In this document: piece by piece, positions 6,040-13,852 of the stretch
Layout: each line of letters opens with the position of its first letter
How positions within the stretch are numbered: position 1 is the first letter of the stretch
DNA from: a virus
Virus record (IMG/VR): IMGVR_UViG_3300030430_004034
Coordinates: 12,049-76,048 of that record
Strand: one strand, 5' to 3'
DNA: 64,000 bases
Notes under the pieces: model-generated
What the model was told of the DNA's origin: nothing
Seen by the model: the letters and a program-made list of their open reading frames with translations, nothing else
The model's database searches: none
Program-made: the position numbers and the translations under genes

Positions 6040-6629
6040 GTGCAGAGTCCCCCGACTTGGGACCTCAGCCTTCAACCTCCGCTTGGCCTTCCGTGTTGTT
6101 GGAGTGTGGGCGGTAGGGGTTGGCCTCGTGGTTTTTCTTGTTCAGTCCCTCAAGGAGTTGTGCCTTCGTGAAGGGGAGAGGTTCGTCGTTCTCGCCCTTC
6201 TTGACACGCATCCCGAAGCCAAGGTCAACCATGACGGAGACCAAGGCGTCCGACTGCTCCACAAGTTTTGACATCGCCGCATCCAAGCCGTCATAGTGGG
6301 CTTGGCGCATCGGGTCAGCACTGCGTACACGGTCGGGGACCGCTTTCTTGTGCTCGTCGCTTCCGTGGATGGCCACAGTCGTTTTCACGGTGTTGATGAG
6401 TTGCTTCATCAACTTGTCGTCATGACCGTTGGCCTCTCCTTGGAGGACATCCTCAACCGCCATTTCAAGACGGGCATTGGGTTCCTCTTCCAGCAGAGCC
6501 GGAAGGGTTCCCAACCGCTTGATGTAGGCGGCGTAATCCACCCCTTGCGGGGCTTCGCTGTTGTTGGTTTTGGCTTTCTTTGGCATGGTTTTCACCTCGC
6601 ACTGTGTCCGTTGTCGGGGGACTTTGCAC
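6040..6629. repeat. Inverted repeat enclosing the gene at 6065
   Basis: GTGCAGAGTCCCCCGAC (6040-6056) and GTCGGGGGACTTTGCAC (6613-6629) are complementary at 16 of 17 positions. They enclose a complete leftward gene. A second gene (2058-2564) in the block has the same kind of enclosing repeat with unrelated arm sequence, which suggests that the structure, not the bases, is conserved. Confidence 0.85.
6065..6586 (-). CDS. Hypothetical protein, flanked by inverted repeats
   Basis: This encodes 173 residues. The ATG at 6586 (MPKKAKTNN) is chosen because GAGGTGAAAACC precedes it; the frame extends upstream but without a site. The protein has a basic N terminus, two helical regions and a central Met-Val-Asp-Leu-Gly-Phe-Gly segment. 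It is not recognised. Gene layout matches the gene at 2058: inverted repeats on both sides and the CTTGTAGG motif in the 5' leader. Confidence 0.75.
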   Translation of the reverse strand: MPKKAKTNNSEAPQGVDYAAYIKRLGTLPALLEEEPNARLEMAVEDVLQGEANGHDDKLMKQLINTVKTTVAIHGSDEHKKAVPDRVRSADPMRQAHYDGLDAAMSKLVEQSDALVSVMVDLGFGMRVKKGENDEPLPFTKAQLLEGLNKKNHEANPYRPHSNNTEGQAEVEG

Positions 6630-7227
6630 CCTACAAGCGGGCGCAGGGTATTCTTCTTCATCTTCAAAGTGTCTTTCGTTGAATACCAAAATCCTATATC
6701 TTTACTTCCCATTAAAAACCTCTATTATTTTGCTTATTTTTCGTGTTAGGTGAAGATAGAGAGTTTCAATTGGTCTTATATCATATAATATATATGAACG
6801 ATTTCATGTTTCTACCTCGTTTCTACTATGAAAGTAGAAATGAAAAGTGGGTTTTTGGCTCATTTTGAATGTTTTTTTAATATAATTCTATTATTATACT
6901 TATTATACATACATACTCTCTGTGTGAGAGAGGGAGCGAGGGAGGGACAGAAACACACAGGGGGGTAGAAAAAGTAGAAAAAGTAGAAACAAGGGGACTG
7001 CGAACCTGTCGCTTGTAGAAAGTGTGTAGAAACTAGTTGTAGAAATACAAGAAGAAGGGTATCTAACTAATACTTAATTTAGTATTATTTTCTTTAACAG
7101 GCATGCTCAGAAATCTATTATTCCTTATGCCAGATTTGTCCCTGACGCCTTTAAAGGCGGCGACCGACCGAGGGCATGACCGGCGACGGCCTGAGCCGCC
7201 CACCCGGAGACTCGTGGAGTTGTAGAA
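6587..7227. promoter_or_regulatory. Divergent control region, candidate replication origin
   Basis: This 640-base gene-free region separates the leftward block from the long rightward region. It holds ten copies of GTAGAAA or its complement TTTCTAC (6809, 6820, 6834, 6965, 6974, 6983, 7015, 7026, 7039 and 7222), three of them nine bases apart. It also holds a TATA-like run at 6781-6796, a very AT-rich stretch around 6880-6915 and a purine-rich run at 6920-6965. Direct repeats next to an AT-rich stretch are typical of origins. The same repeats could bind an early transcription regulator. Neither role is proven. Confidence 0.55.
7130..7205 (+). ncRNA. GC-rich hairpin segment, possible leader RNA
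   Basis: A sharply GC-rich island in an AT-rich region. GGCGGC (7156-7161) can pair with GCCGCC (7195-7200), enclosing a second small stem (CCG/CGG), and a CGCCTTTAAAGGCG hairpin precedes it. It ends about 25 bases before the helicase start codon, so it may be a structured leader. No protein is visible in it. Confidence 0.35.
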
Positions 7228-8658
7228 ATGCTAAAAGGAACACAAGAACAAGAAGTAATTTGGAATGAAATGGAGAATGGAGAAGACCACTTGGTTATTG
7301 AAGCCGGTGCGGGGACAGGTAAGACCTTCACGATTGTTGAAGGTTCTAAACTGATGGAGGGCGAGAAGGCCTTCCTCTGCTTCAACAAGAGTATTGCTCG
7401 TGAATTAGAGAAGCGTCTTCCCGAAGATGTGTACGCCGCTACTTTTCATTCAATGGGTCTTCGTGCTATCAAGCAACAAGGCTGGTGCAAAGTTGACAAG
7501 AGCAAAACCTACAAAATTGTAGAGCGAGTTCTAGGAGAAGACTACTTTGCAGTACCGCTTGTGAAGTTGGTTGGTTTGATGAAGGGTTCAATGGTGGATG
7601 CGAAAGACCGCCGTTCTATTGCTCGTCTCATTGACAAGTATAACATCAATTTTGATTCGGACAGAGATGAGGTTTTGGCTTTTGACAATCTACCTCGCAT
7701 CATGGAATTGTGCAAGGACATGAAGACTGTTGATTTCGACGACATGATTTGGTGTCCTATTGTAAACAACATTCCTTTGCAGAAATACGATGTTCTGTTT
7801 GTAGATGAGGCTCAGGATTTCAACGAAGCGCAGAGGCAACTCATTTACCGAAGCGTTGAACCTGATGGTCGTTGCATTGTTGTTGGAGACCCCAACCAAG
7901 CAATCTACGGTTTCCGTGGTGCAGATTCTTCCAGCATGAACATGTTCGTAGATTTGTTGAAAACCACAAATAGAGAAGTGAGTATTTTCCCACTGACTTT
8001 GACATGGCGATGTCCAATCAATGTTGTGAAAGAAGCCAACCGATATGTTTCCAACTTCCATTATCGTGAAGACGCAGAAGAGGGTTTGGTGATGGAAAAC
8101 GCACCACTAACTCCTGAGAAAGACGACATCGTTCTTTGCCGCTACAATGCGCCTCTTGCTACAGCGTTCTATAGTTTACTGTCCGATGGAAAGTCTGCCT
8201 ATGTCTTAGGAAAAGATATGACGAAAGGCCTTGTGAATTATGTGAGTAAAGTCTCACGAAAGAAGAAGCAAATGGGGACTGCTGAGTTCATCACTCTGCT
8301 CAATTCAGATTTCTCAAAAAACTACAATCGCTTGATTGTTGCTGAGAAACACAACCAAGCAAATGCATTGGAAGACAAATACAATTGCGTTAGCATTTTC
8401 GCTACGAAGGCTGACACGGTTCAGGGCATCATTGATGAAATCAACCGGGTGTTTTCCTCGGATGGAAAGGGAGACATCATGTTGTCAACAATCCACAAAG
8501 CGAAAGGCCTTGAGGCCGACAATGTGTTCATTCTTGCTACAGAGCGTATGCCTCACCCCAAGGCAACGAACGCTCAAGAGGAGCGCAACATTTGCTATGT
8601 TGGAATCACGAGAGCGAAGAGGAATTTATATTATTGTGGCCCAGCGCCACGAAGTTGA
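7228..8658 (+). CDS. UvrD/Rep-like superfamily 1 DNA helicase
   Basis: This encodes 476 residues. Motifs in order are: Walker A AGAGTGKT (about 27-34), Walker B with FVDEAQD (about 190-196), GDPNQAIYGFRGA (motif III), TLTWRCP (motif IV), STIHKAKGLEADNVF (motif V) and YVGITRAKRNLYY (motif VI). It is short for the family and lacks large 1B and 2B insertions, so it is a minimal 3'-5' translocase for viral replication or repair. It is the first gene of the long rightward region. The following 150 bases (8659-8810) show no convincing gene. Confidence 0.95.
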   Translation: MLKGTQEQEVIWNEMENGEDHLVIEAGAGTGKTFTIVEGSKLMEGEKAFLCFNKSIARELEKRLPEDVYAATFHSMGLRAIKQQGWCKVDKSKTYKIVERVLGEDYFAVPLVKLVGLMKGSMVDAKDRRSIARLIDKYNINFDSDRDEVLAFDNLPRIMELCKDMKTVDFDDMIWCPIVNNIPLQKYDVLFVDEAQDFNEAQRQLIYRSVEPDGRCIVVGDPNQAIYGFRGADSSSMNMFVDLLKTTNREVSIFPLTLTWRCPINVVKEANRYVSNFHYREDAEEGLVMENAPLTPEKDDIVLCRYNAPLATAFYSLLSDGKSAYVLGKDMTKGLVNYVSKVSRKKKQMGTAEFITLLNSDFSKNYNRLIVAEKHNQANALEDKYNCVSIFATKADTVQGIIDEINRVFSSDGKGDIMLSTIHKAKGLEADNVFILATERMPHPKATNAQEERNICYVGITRAKRNLYYCGPAPRS

Positions 8659-8810
8659 TATTCGCCCACTGATGATACCAAACGGTGTGGTGGCAGGTTT
8701 GCCAGTAATGAAGGGAAAAGGCTCATCTCTGCAAAGGGGGTTGTGTGTTCTTTCCTCCGTCCCTTCCCCTGCTAAACATCTATCTAGACCATCTACAATG
8801 AGGGATAGTA

Positions 8811-8984
8811 ATGCAAATGAAAGAAGTTATCAAAAAGGATTCTCAGAGATTCTTTAAAAAAGAGTATCTAGAGACATCTTACGAATTAGAAATGAAGCGT
8901 AGAGAAATCTACAAACGATTGAGAAGTTTAGGGACGCCTTCTTACAAAGCGTTCCAATTATCACAACAGAGGATGAAAATATGA
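8811..8984 (+). CDS. Small basic helical protein
   Basis: This encodes 57 residues, very rich in Lys, Arg, Glu and Gln, and probably one long helix pair. ATG 8811 or 8817 could be used. Its stop overlaps the next start by ATGA. Function unknown. Confidence 0.55.
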   Translation: MQMKEVIKKDSQRFFKKEYLETSYELEMKRREIYKRLRSLGTPSYKAFQLSQQRMKI

Positions 8985-9109
8985 ATATGGAAGAAATCAT
9001 TGATTTGACAATCATGGCTGATGTCCACATGTCTTGCGTGTGGGCTAACAACGAAGAACCTATGTGGCCACTTGGCTGTTTAGATTACATTTGGGGTTGG
9101 TGCTTTTGA
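8981..9109 (+). CDS. Small Trp/Met-rich protein
   Basis: This encodes 42 residues with many Met, Trp and Cys and an acidic first half. It is coupled by ATGA to the gene before and by a TTGA or GTG overlap to the gene after. It is called mainly on this coupling. Function unknown. Confidence 0.45.
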   Translation: MNMEEIIDLTIMADVHMSCVWANNEEPMWPLGCLDYIWGWCF

Positions 9110-9276
9110 ATCCAATTATTGAATGGATGAGAGAAAACTACTCCGGATGGAACGGTAGCAGTGAAAGCATTGGTTGGTACATGTGCATCCCAATGAAGGT
9201 GATTGCCGAAAGTTTCGGCCTGACGCTTGATGAATTGGGTGAACAGACTTGGTATTGGAAAGGTGATGAGGAGTGA
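9106..9276 (+). CDS. Small hypothetical protein
   Basis: This encodes 56 residues from a TTG that overlaps the upstream stop (TTGA); a GTG at 9100 is an alternative. It has NPIIEWMRENYSGW near the start and a helix ending LDELGEQTWYW, with an acidic C terminus. The stop overlaps the next gene. Function unknown. Confidence 0.55.
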   Translation: MNPIIEWMRENYSGWNGSSESIGWYMCIPMKVIAESFGLTLDELGEQTWYWKGDEE

Positions 9277-9860
9277 ATATTTTCGCACTATCTCGTTGTC
9301 CTGTAGAATCAGCACAACAAATGATTGACAAGCATGTGGTTAAGATGCCAACGGAAAGTTGCCAAATGTTGCACACAAATTGTCTTTACTTTCTCTTTTG
9401 GGAAGAACATGGCCGTGAACCTTCGCTCAAAGAATTGAAAGAGTTTCACAAAGAATCCCATTTCAACTACTTGATGAAGCCTGCTATGCTCAATCATCCT
9501 AGCACTATTTGGGCTAGAATGACAAAAGCAAATTTCATGTGGCTCTACAAACATGCTCTTGCTCTGTGCGAAGAGTATACCTACCGCTACAAGAAGAAGC
9601 ATGGGACAGAAAAGAGGATTCTAGATTCGTTTACTTTTTCATACGACGAAGAAGACCTGACTCCTGTTTCTATTGCCATGGCAGACGAATACCGTTTACC
9701 CGAGGAGAAACACACTTGGGATTTTGTTATTCGTTCCTACCGACACTATTACCGAGAGGGTAAGTGGAGTTTTGCTTACTGGCTCCGCAGAGGATACCCT
9801 GACTGGTTTCCAGTCTCTTTTATTGTGAGCAAAATACGAGGTGAAAAAAATGAAAACTGA
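9273..9860 (+). CDS. Conserved phage protein, CDKHVVKM-type family
   Basis: This encodes 195 residues from a GTG overlapping the previous stop. The N-terminal pattern MNIFALSRCPVESAQQM, DKHVVKMPTES, QML is one I know from many marine phage genomes, annotated as conserved hypothetical or as a distant relative of pyrimidine-dimer DNA glycosylases (T4 endonuclease V type). The HVVKMP..S.QML block is the conserved core. A C-terminal Trp and Tyr-rich region follows. A DNA-repair role is inferred only. Confidence 0.6.
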   Translation: MNIFALSRCPVESAQQMIDKHVVKMPTESCQMLHTNCLYFLFWEEHGREPSLKELKEFHKESHFNYLMKPAMLNHPSTIWARMTKANFMWLYKHALALCEEYTYRYKKKHGTEKRILDSFTFSYDEEDLTPVSIAMADEYRLPEEKHTWDFVIRSYRHYYREGKWSFAYWLRRGYPDWFPVSFIVSKIRGEKNEN

Positions 9861-10053
9861 CATAGACACAATCGAAAAATACATACTTGGTGGTGAATGG
9901 GAAAACCAATACCCACGAGTAATAAAAGAATTAATCGCAGAAGTCAAGCGGTTGCGTGAAATGTATGAAGAAGCGAGCCGAGACCTTCACATAATGATTG
10001 GGGCTTTTGGCATTGAATTGTTGGTGGAAACGAGGTTAGGTGAACAGGAATGA
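9850..10053 (+). CDS. Small helical protein
   Basis: This encodes 67 residues from ATG 9850, with GAGGTGAAAAAA before it. It is mostly one amphipathic helix (ELIAEVKRLREMYEEA). The segment AEVKRL also occurs in the next gene (LLLAEVKRLQ). The stop overlaps the next start. Function unknown. Confidence 0.6.
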   Translation: MKTDIDTIEKYILGGEWENQYPRVIKELIAEVKRLREMYEEASRDLHIMIGAFGIELLVETRLGEQE

Positions 10054-10478
10054 TTGACACGAGCAAATACGAAGGATGCGTTGGATGGTGGGATATTATG
10101 GATGGTGTAGCAACGCCCACAGACCCATTGTGGATAGCGAGGAACACCTTTGATTCTCACGCTCTCACTACTGATTGTGAATGTGACGCTTTTGAAGAAC
10201 TGAAAGACACTTGTACCATGAGCGACGATACCATGTGTCAAAACCTTGTGCCGTTTGTTGAAACATGCTGTAATGATAACCGCACTATTGCTGATATGGG
10301 TTCCATGAACAAAGCGACACTGAAAGAGCAAAGAGCAACTGCGGCTTTGATAGCAGACGCACCACTTCTCCTTGCAGAAGTCAAGCGGTTGCAGGACTAC
10401 AACTCTGCTCTGTTGCATTGGATGATGAATCATTTGGACAGGGACGAAAATGAAATCAAGGAGATGATTTACGAATGA
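10050..10478 (+). CDS. Phage-type protein, first of a duplicated pair
   Basis: This encodes 142 residues. It starts MIDTSKYEGCVGWW and later has IADAPLLLAEVKRLQ, the N-terminal KYEG..W and C-terminal ADAPLLLAE signature seen in a common family of small phage proteins (Ea22-like layout). The middle is cysteine-rich. The next gene has the same two signatures, so the pair arose by duplication. The genes overlap by ATGA. Function unknown. Confidence 0.7.
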   Translation: MIDTSKYEGCVGWWDIMDGVATPTDPLWIARNTFDSHALTTDCECDAFEELKDTCTMSDDTMCQNLVPFVETCCNDNRTIADMGSMNKATLKEQRATAALIADAPLLLAEVKRLQDYNSALLHWMMNHLDRDENEIKEMIYE

Positions 10479-10834
10479 TTGACACAGACAAATACGAAGG
10501 ACACACAGGGCCATGGTTTTTGATTGATGGAGACATCTACAAAGGAGACAGTACCGAAGCAACAGGCAGGGGCAGGTCGGCTAACATGATAGCCGACACT
10601 GCTTATGGTGGCTACGAGTCCATCAAGGCAAGGAAAGCCGACAGTTTGCTGATGGCCGACGCTCCACTAATCCTCGCAAAACTCAAGGACTTGCGTGACC
10701 GCATTGAACGGGCTACGAAAATTCTATGCTTTGACATCCAACCCGAAAATGGCCCTGACTATTATCTTGACTTGGCTCACGAACGCTCTCTTCAAATGAG
10801 TGCCGCTATTGATGTTTTGGAGGGCAAAGAATGA
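10475..10834 (+). CDS. Phage-type protein, second of a duplicated pair
   Basis: This encodes 119 residues starting MIDTDKYEGHTGPWFLIDG, with MADAPLILAKLKDLRDR near the centre. It is a shorter paralogue of the preceding protein. The HTGPW and ADAP..LAKL signature is common in tailed-phage accessory genes. It overlaps both neighbours by four bases. Function unknown. Confidence 0.7.
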   Translation: MIDTDKYEGHTGPWFLIDGDIYKGDSTEATGRGRSANMIADTAYGGYESIKARKADSLLMADAPLILAKLKDLRDRIERATKILCFDIQPENGPDYYLDLAHERSLQMSAAIDVLEGKE

Positions 10835-11133
10835 CTGACAAATGTTGCCAATGTAGCCACTGTGATGGAAGCGGTTTCATGGAAGTGGTTGACCACACGC
10901 ACGATGTCGTCTACAAAGAACCATGTTATTGCACCCTACAACACGAAAGAGAAAAAGAAGAAATGACGAAGAAAATCGCCGCCGTCTTTGTAGAAAAGAC
11001 GAACATTGAGAAGTTGGCCTTGACGGTAGCATCCATTATTGCGGAAAAGCACAGTGATGGGTATTCGCTCTACCAATTAGAAACCCTCTGCCAGCAAAAG
11101 AACGATGCATGGCTTCTCAATTGGATAAATTAA
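10831..11133 (+). CDS. Zinc-binding small protein, DnaJ-like cysteine pairs
   Basis: This encodes 100 residues. CxxC and CDGSGF near the N terminus followed by CYC resemble one half of a DnaJ-type zinc finger (CxxCxGxG). A long helix follows (about residues 45-75). It sits in the run of small genes before the tRNA cluster. It is likely an adaptor or nucleic-acid-binding protein, but this is inference. Confidence 0.65.
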   Translation: MTDKCCQCSHCDGSGFMEVVDHTHDVVYKEPCYCTLQHEREKEEMTKKIAAVFVEKTNIEKLALTVASIIAEKHSDGYSLYQLETLCQQKNDAWLLNWIN

Positions 11134-11143
11134 ATACAATGAT

Positions 11144-11389
11144 ATGTGTTGTGAAAGTATGGGAAAGAGCCACATATCAATGATTGAAGACGCATTTAAA
11201 GAATTAGGAAATTCTTTAACACTGAATGAGATTTATGAGTTTGTTGATAACCGTTGGAGCAAATCTCCAAATAAAAACAAAATCAAAAGTCTTCTTGCAA
11301 AGCGTCCTCAATTCGTTTCAGTAGAAACAACCTTTGTCTCCAATCAAAGGGGACACAAATTCCAAGCCAATGTTTGGGAAAAAATCTAG
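11144..11389 (+). CDS. Small winged-helix-like protein
   Basis: This encodes 81 residues from ATG 11144; the later ATG at 11180 would give a cleaner domain. The pattern MIEDAFKELGNSLTLNEIYEFV, then KIKSLLAKRPQFV, then a strand resembles HARE-HTH/winged-helix domains found again in the gene at 26129. Its stop codon TAG shares its last base with the first base of the tRNA-Arg gene. Confidence 0.6.
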   Translation: MCCESMGKSHISMIEDAFKELGNSLTLNEIYEFVDNRWSKSPNKNKIKSLLAKRPQFVSVETTFVSNQRGHKFQANVWEKI

Positions 11390-11463
11390 GGTGTATGGTG
11401 TAATGGATAGCATTCGGGCCTTCTAAGCCTGCGATGGGGGTTCGATTCCCTCTACGCCCGCCA
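11389..11463 (+). tRNA. tRNA-Arg (anticodon TCT)
   Basis: Acceptor GGGTGTA pairs with TACGCCC (one G-T). The anticodon stem CGGGC/GCCTG encloses loop CTTCTAA with anticodon TCT, reading AGA codons. The T arm is GGGGG, TTCGATT, CCCTC. The discriminator is G, and CCA is encoded at 11461-11463. AGA is visibly frequent in the early genes, so it may supplement the host pool. Confidence 0.92.
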
Positions 11464-11469
11464 CTTCAA

Positions 11470-11553
11470 GTCGGGGTGGCTGAGTTTGGTTAAAAGCGCA
11501 GGGCTTAAACTCCTGTCCGTAAAGGTTCGCAGGTTCAAATCCTGCCCCCGACA
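11470..11553 (+). tRNA. tRNA-Leu (anticodon TAA)
   Basis: Acceptor GTCGGGG pairs perfectly with CCCCGAC. The anticodon loop CTTAAAC gives TAA, reading TTA. A long variable arm (class II, about 13 bases) precedes the T arm GCAGG/CCTGC. CCA is not encoded. It starts six bases after the tRNA-Arg CCA. Confidence 0.92.
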
Positions 11554-11560
11554 TTAAAAA

Positions 11561-11638
11561 GGAACAATAGCATAGTATGGTTAATGCACCCGGCTCATAA
11601 CCGGGCGACCACAGGTTCAAATCCTGTTTGTTCCACCA
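11561..11638 (+). tRNA. tRNA-Met (anticodon CAT)
   Basis: Acceptor GGAACAA pairs with TTGTTCC. The D stem is GCAT/ATGC, anticodon stem CCCGG/CCGGG with loop CTCATAA (CAT), and T arm ACAGG/CCTGT. CCA is encoded. An elongator tRNA-Met is likely; a CAT anticodon could also belong to an Ile tRNA carrying a modified C, which sequence alone cannot exclude. Confidence 0.9.
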
Positions 11639-11662
11639 ATTAAAAATTAAGAGATGAGAAAA

Positions 11663-11785
11663 ATGATTGAATGTTCAAAATGCAAAAGTGAAGTTTTAGC
11701 CGCTACAGTGCATGTTGGTTTACACAACTGCCACTGTCCAAAGTGCGGATACGAATTTTATTATCAAGAATATATCGGTGAGTAA
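11663..11785 (+). CDS. Tiny zinc-ribbon protein
   Basis: This encodes 40 residues. CSKC near the N terminus and CPKCGYEF near the C terminus form a two-knuckle zinc ribbon with a CHC extra cysteine. It starts 25 bases after the tRNA cluster and is followed at once by the next gene. It is one of about a dozen tiny CxxC proteins in this genome. Role unknown. Confidence 0.7.
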   Translation: MIECSKCKSEVLAATVHVGLHNCHCPKCGYEFYYQEYIGE

Positions 11786-11786
11786 A

Positions 11787-12032
11787 ATGAAAACAGTAGA
11801 ATTTAGATTGATAAACAGCAACGAAATGCCCCCCATAGTGATAACGAAAGGGGACGATGATGAATTGAAAGTGGTAATCAACAACCATGATAGAATATGG
11901 TTGTCAATGAATCGCCGTCTGATTGCAGGGACAGTAGAGGCTCTACAAGAAAAGTTGGATGAGATTCTTCAAGGATACCTAGAAGAACAGTATGCTTTTG
12001 AGAAGGCAGACCTTGACTTTATGGAGGGCTGA
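11787..12032 (+). CDS. Small hypothetical protein
   Basis: This encodes 81 residues from ATG 11787 (MKTVEFRLINS), one base after the previous stop and preceded by GGTGAG. A longer frame reaching back to 11712 would overlap the zinc-ribbon gene and was rejected. The first half has beta strands, and the second is an acidic helix ending DFMEG. Function unknown. Confidence 0.65.
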   Translation: MKTVEFRLINSNEMPPIVITKGDDDELKVVINNHDRIWLSMNRRLIAGTVEALQEKLDEILQGYLEEQYAFEKADLDFMEG

Positions 12033-12035
12033 AAA

Positions 12036-12443
12036 ATGTTCACCTGTAGCATTTGCAAGAAGGAACATCAGCCTTGGAGCCTTGCTTTTCAAGAGCGTAA
12101 AGGCGGTAAAGACATCTGCCGAGAGTGCAAATCAATGATGAAGCAAAGCCGTGCAGTTACCTCTTCCAACAAGAGGAGTCAAAACGCTATGACTGCTCTT
12201 GAGAATAGAGTCTGGAACCTTGAGCAGAAGCAAAAAGACATGAGTTTTGCCGTTGATGTTTCAGTAAAGCATGCAACCGAGCACTTGGATTGGAAAGAAA
12301 TTCTAAGTCCTATTGTTGATGAACTTGTTGCTGAGAAAATATCCACGATGGAAAAAGAGGTAAAGTCTATGCAAAAGCAACTATTGAAGATGCACAGCAG
12401 AATGAAAAACCTTGTAGAAAAAAGAATTTGGGGAGATGATTAA
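12036..12443 (+). CDS. Zinc-finger plus coiled-coil protein
   Basis: This encodes 135 residues. Two CxxC pairs (residues 4-7 and about 29-32) form an N-terminal zinc finger, followed by a basic linker and two coiled-coil stretches (about 55-70 and 95-128). The arrangement suggests a DNA- or RNA-binding dimer. It lies four bases after the preceding gene. No named family. Confidence 0.65.
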   Translation: MFTCSICKKEHQPWSLAFQERKGGKDICRECKSMMKQSRAVTSSNKRSQNAMTALENRVWNLEQKQKDMSFAVDVSVKHATEHLDWKEILSPIVDELVAEKISTMEKEVKSMQKQLLKMHSRMKNLVEKRIWGDD

Positions 12444-12445
12444 AA

Positions 12446-13615
12446 ATGGACATACCAAGAGAAGCAATTGAATTAAGTTATGAAAGAGAAGGATACGAAA
12501 CTGTTCAAGCAAAAAGAGAGTTGGGCAACGGGCGATGGGACCGTGCCTTGAAAAAGAATCTTGTTTTGTTTTCTGAGGCAGATAACTACGACGAGGCCAA
12601 ACTAGAGTGGTTAGCCACAGGGAATGTTTGGTGGAAACCTTATTACGAAAATTCTTCTGAAGCCCCGGATTGGGTTCTTAACTCGTATCAGGGATACGGC
12701 AAGTGTCTTTGTGGGCATCCTGTCAAGTATCACTTTGAGATTCAAAACACAGTGAACGGTAACATTGAGTGTGTAGGTAGTGACCACATCAACACCTACC
12801 TGATTATCCGGGCTATTCGTGAATCTACAGGTCTCGCTGATGAATACATCACGGATGAAATGATTGCGGAATGGATTGATGTTCGGGTTGAAGGTATGAA
12901 AAAAGATTCTTGGTGGGAGCAACATGGTTCGGTGTTTGAATTCAAATTCAACAAAATTAAGGATTTAGATTTGCGAATCAATGTCCGAACGAAGGGACAA
13001 TACTACGATAATACTTCAGGCATGATGCGGGACAAGACTTTCATTAGAAAGCGGGCTATGGATGGAGAAATGGCCTCTATTGTTTGGCGATGGAACCATC
13101 CCAACAATCCAAAGGCGCAAATCATTACTCGTGGTTATCCCAACCGTAAACTCTTGGAAGACTTGGATGATTTCTACTACGAGTCCAAGAAGTATCAGGC
13201 AATCGCTGATGCAGAGGACGAAATGCTTGAGAATAGAGTCAATCAGTCAAGAGAAATGCGGAAACAAAAAGAAATGGACATGGTGGCCGCTAGAATGCAA
13301 TTCTACGGCATTACGCACTACCCAGTCAAGAGGAAGACTACTCCTCTCAACAATTGGGAGAGTAGTTATGTAGAAGACATTGAAAGGCGGTTTGTGCGGC
13401 ATCCAAGCAAGGCATTGTCTCAACATCAAATTGACAAGTTGTGGGAAATTTTCTGTCCGGCTACGGATAAGCAAAAGTCCTTCATGGCAAAACTAGGTTT
13501 CACCGAGGAAGAAGCACGGGTGACAAAAAGAACGGCTTCATCCTTGATTTCAAAGGCATTAGAAAAACAGGATGGCTTAAATAGTGAAGACGAGGTAGAT
13601 GAAACAGGAGAGTGA
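12446..13615 (+). CDS. Zinc-ribbon protein of unknown function
   Basis: This encodes 389 residues. CLCGHPVKYHFEI followed by NIECVGSDHI (about residues 89-115) resembles a zinc knuckle found in assorted phage proteins. The C-terminal segment FCPATDKQKSFMAKLGF with TASSLISKALEK resembles the KQ..L..LG....TK.EAS.LI element at the end of many phage and plasmid replication-associated proteins. The central region is Trp and Tyr-rich. It may bind nucleic acid. No enzymatic motif is visible. Confidence 0.7.
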   Translation: MDIPREAIELSYEREGYETVQAKRELGNGRWDRALKKNLVLFSEADNYDEAKLEWLATGNVWWKPYYENSSEAPDWVLNSYQGYGKCLCGHPVKYHFEIQNTVNGNIECVGSDHINTYLIIRAIRESTGLADEYITDEMIAEWIDVRVEGMKKDSWWEQHGSVFEFKFNKIKDLDLRINVRTKGQYYDNTSGMMRDKTFIRKRAMDGEMASIVWRWNHPNNPKAQIITRGYPNRKLLEDLDDFYYESKKYQAIADAEDEMLENRVNQSREMRKQKEMDMVAARMQFYGITHYPVKRKTTPLNNWESSYVEDIERRFVRHPSKALSQHQIDKLWEIFCPATDKQKSFMAKLGFTEEEARVTKRTASSLISKALEKQDGLNSEDEVDETGE

Positions 13616-13616
13616 T

Positions 13617-13826
13617 ATGATGATTACACTGACAATTATGAATGAAACAGGACACACGGAATTGATGCTTGAGGCTTCTCAGGTCATTGAACAGATTGAA
13701 ACGAACCCAACCCATTGGATTTTCATTGATGGGGAATTGGTTGTGAGGTCGGAAATCGGAGAAGTGAATTGGGACACCGTTCAGTCGGTCCAACTCAGCC
13801 CCGCTATCGTTGGAGGGTGCTACTGA
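13617..13826 (+). CDS. Small hypothetical protein
   Basis: This encodes 69 residues starting MMITLTIMNE, with GGAGAG upstream; ATG 13617 or 13620 may be used. Strand-helix-strand pattern with WIFIDGELVV in the middle. The upstream gene ends two bases before. Function unknown. Confidence 0.6.
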   Translation: MMITLTIMNETGHTELMLEASQVIEQIETNPTHWIFIDGELVVRSEIGEVNWDTVQSVQLSPAIVGGCY

Positions 13827-13852
13827 GTTAGCGTCCCCTCATAACACTACAT

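Noticed and set aside
6296-6682. Rightward ORF opposite the gene at 6065
   Set aside because: Antisense to a gene with a clear GAGGTGA site; no site of its own, and it would run out through the inverted-repeat arm.
8336-8857. Rightward ORF of 173 codons
   Set aside because: Its first two thirds lie inside the helicase gene in another frame; the helicase motifs are unambiguous and the remaining part has no start signal.
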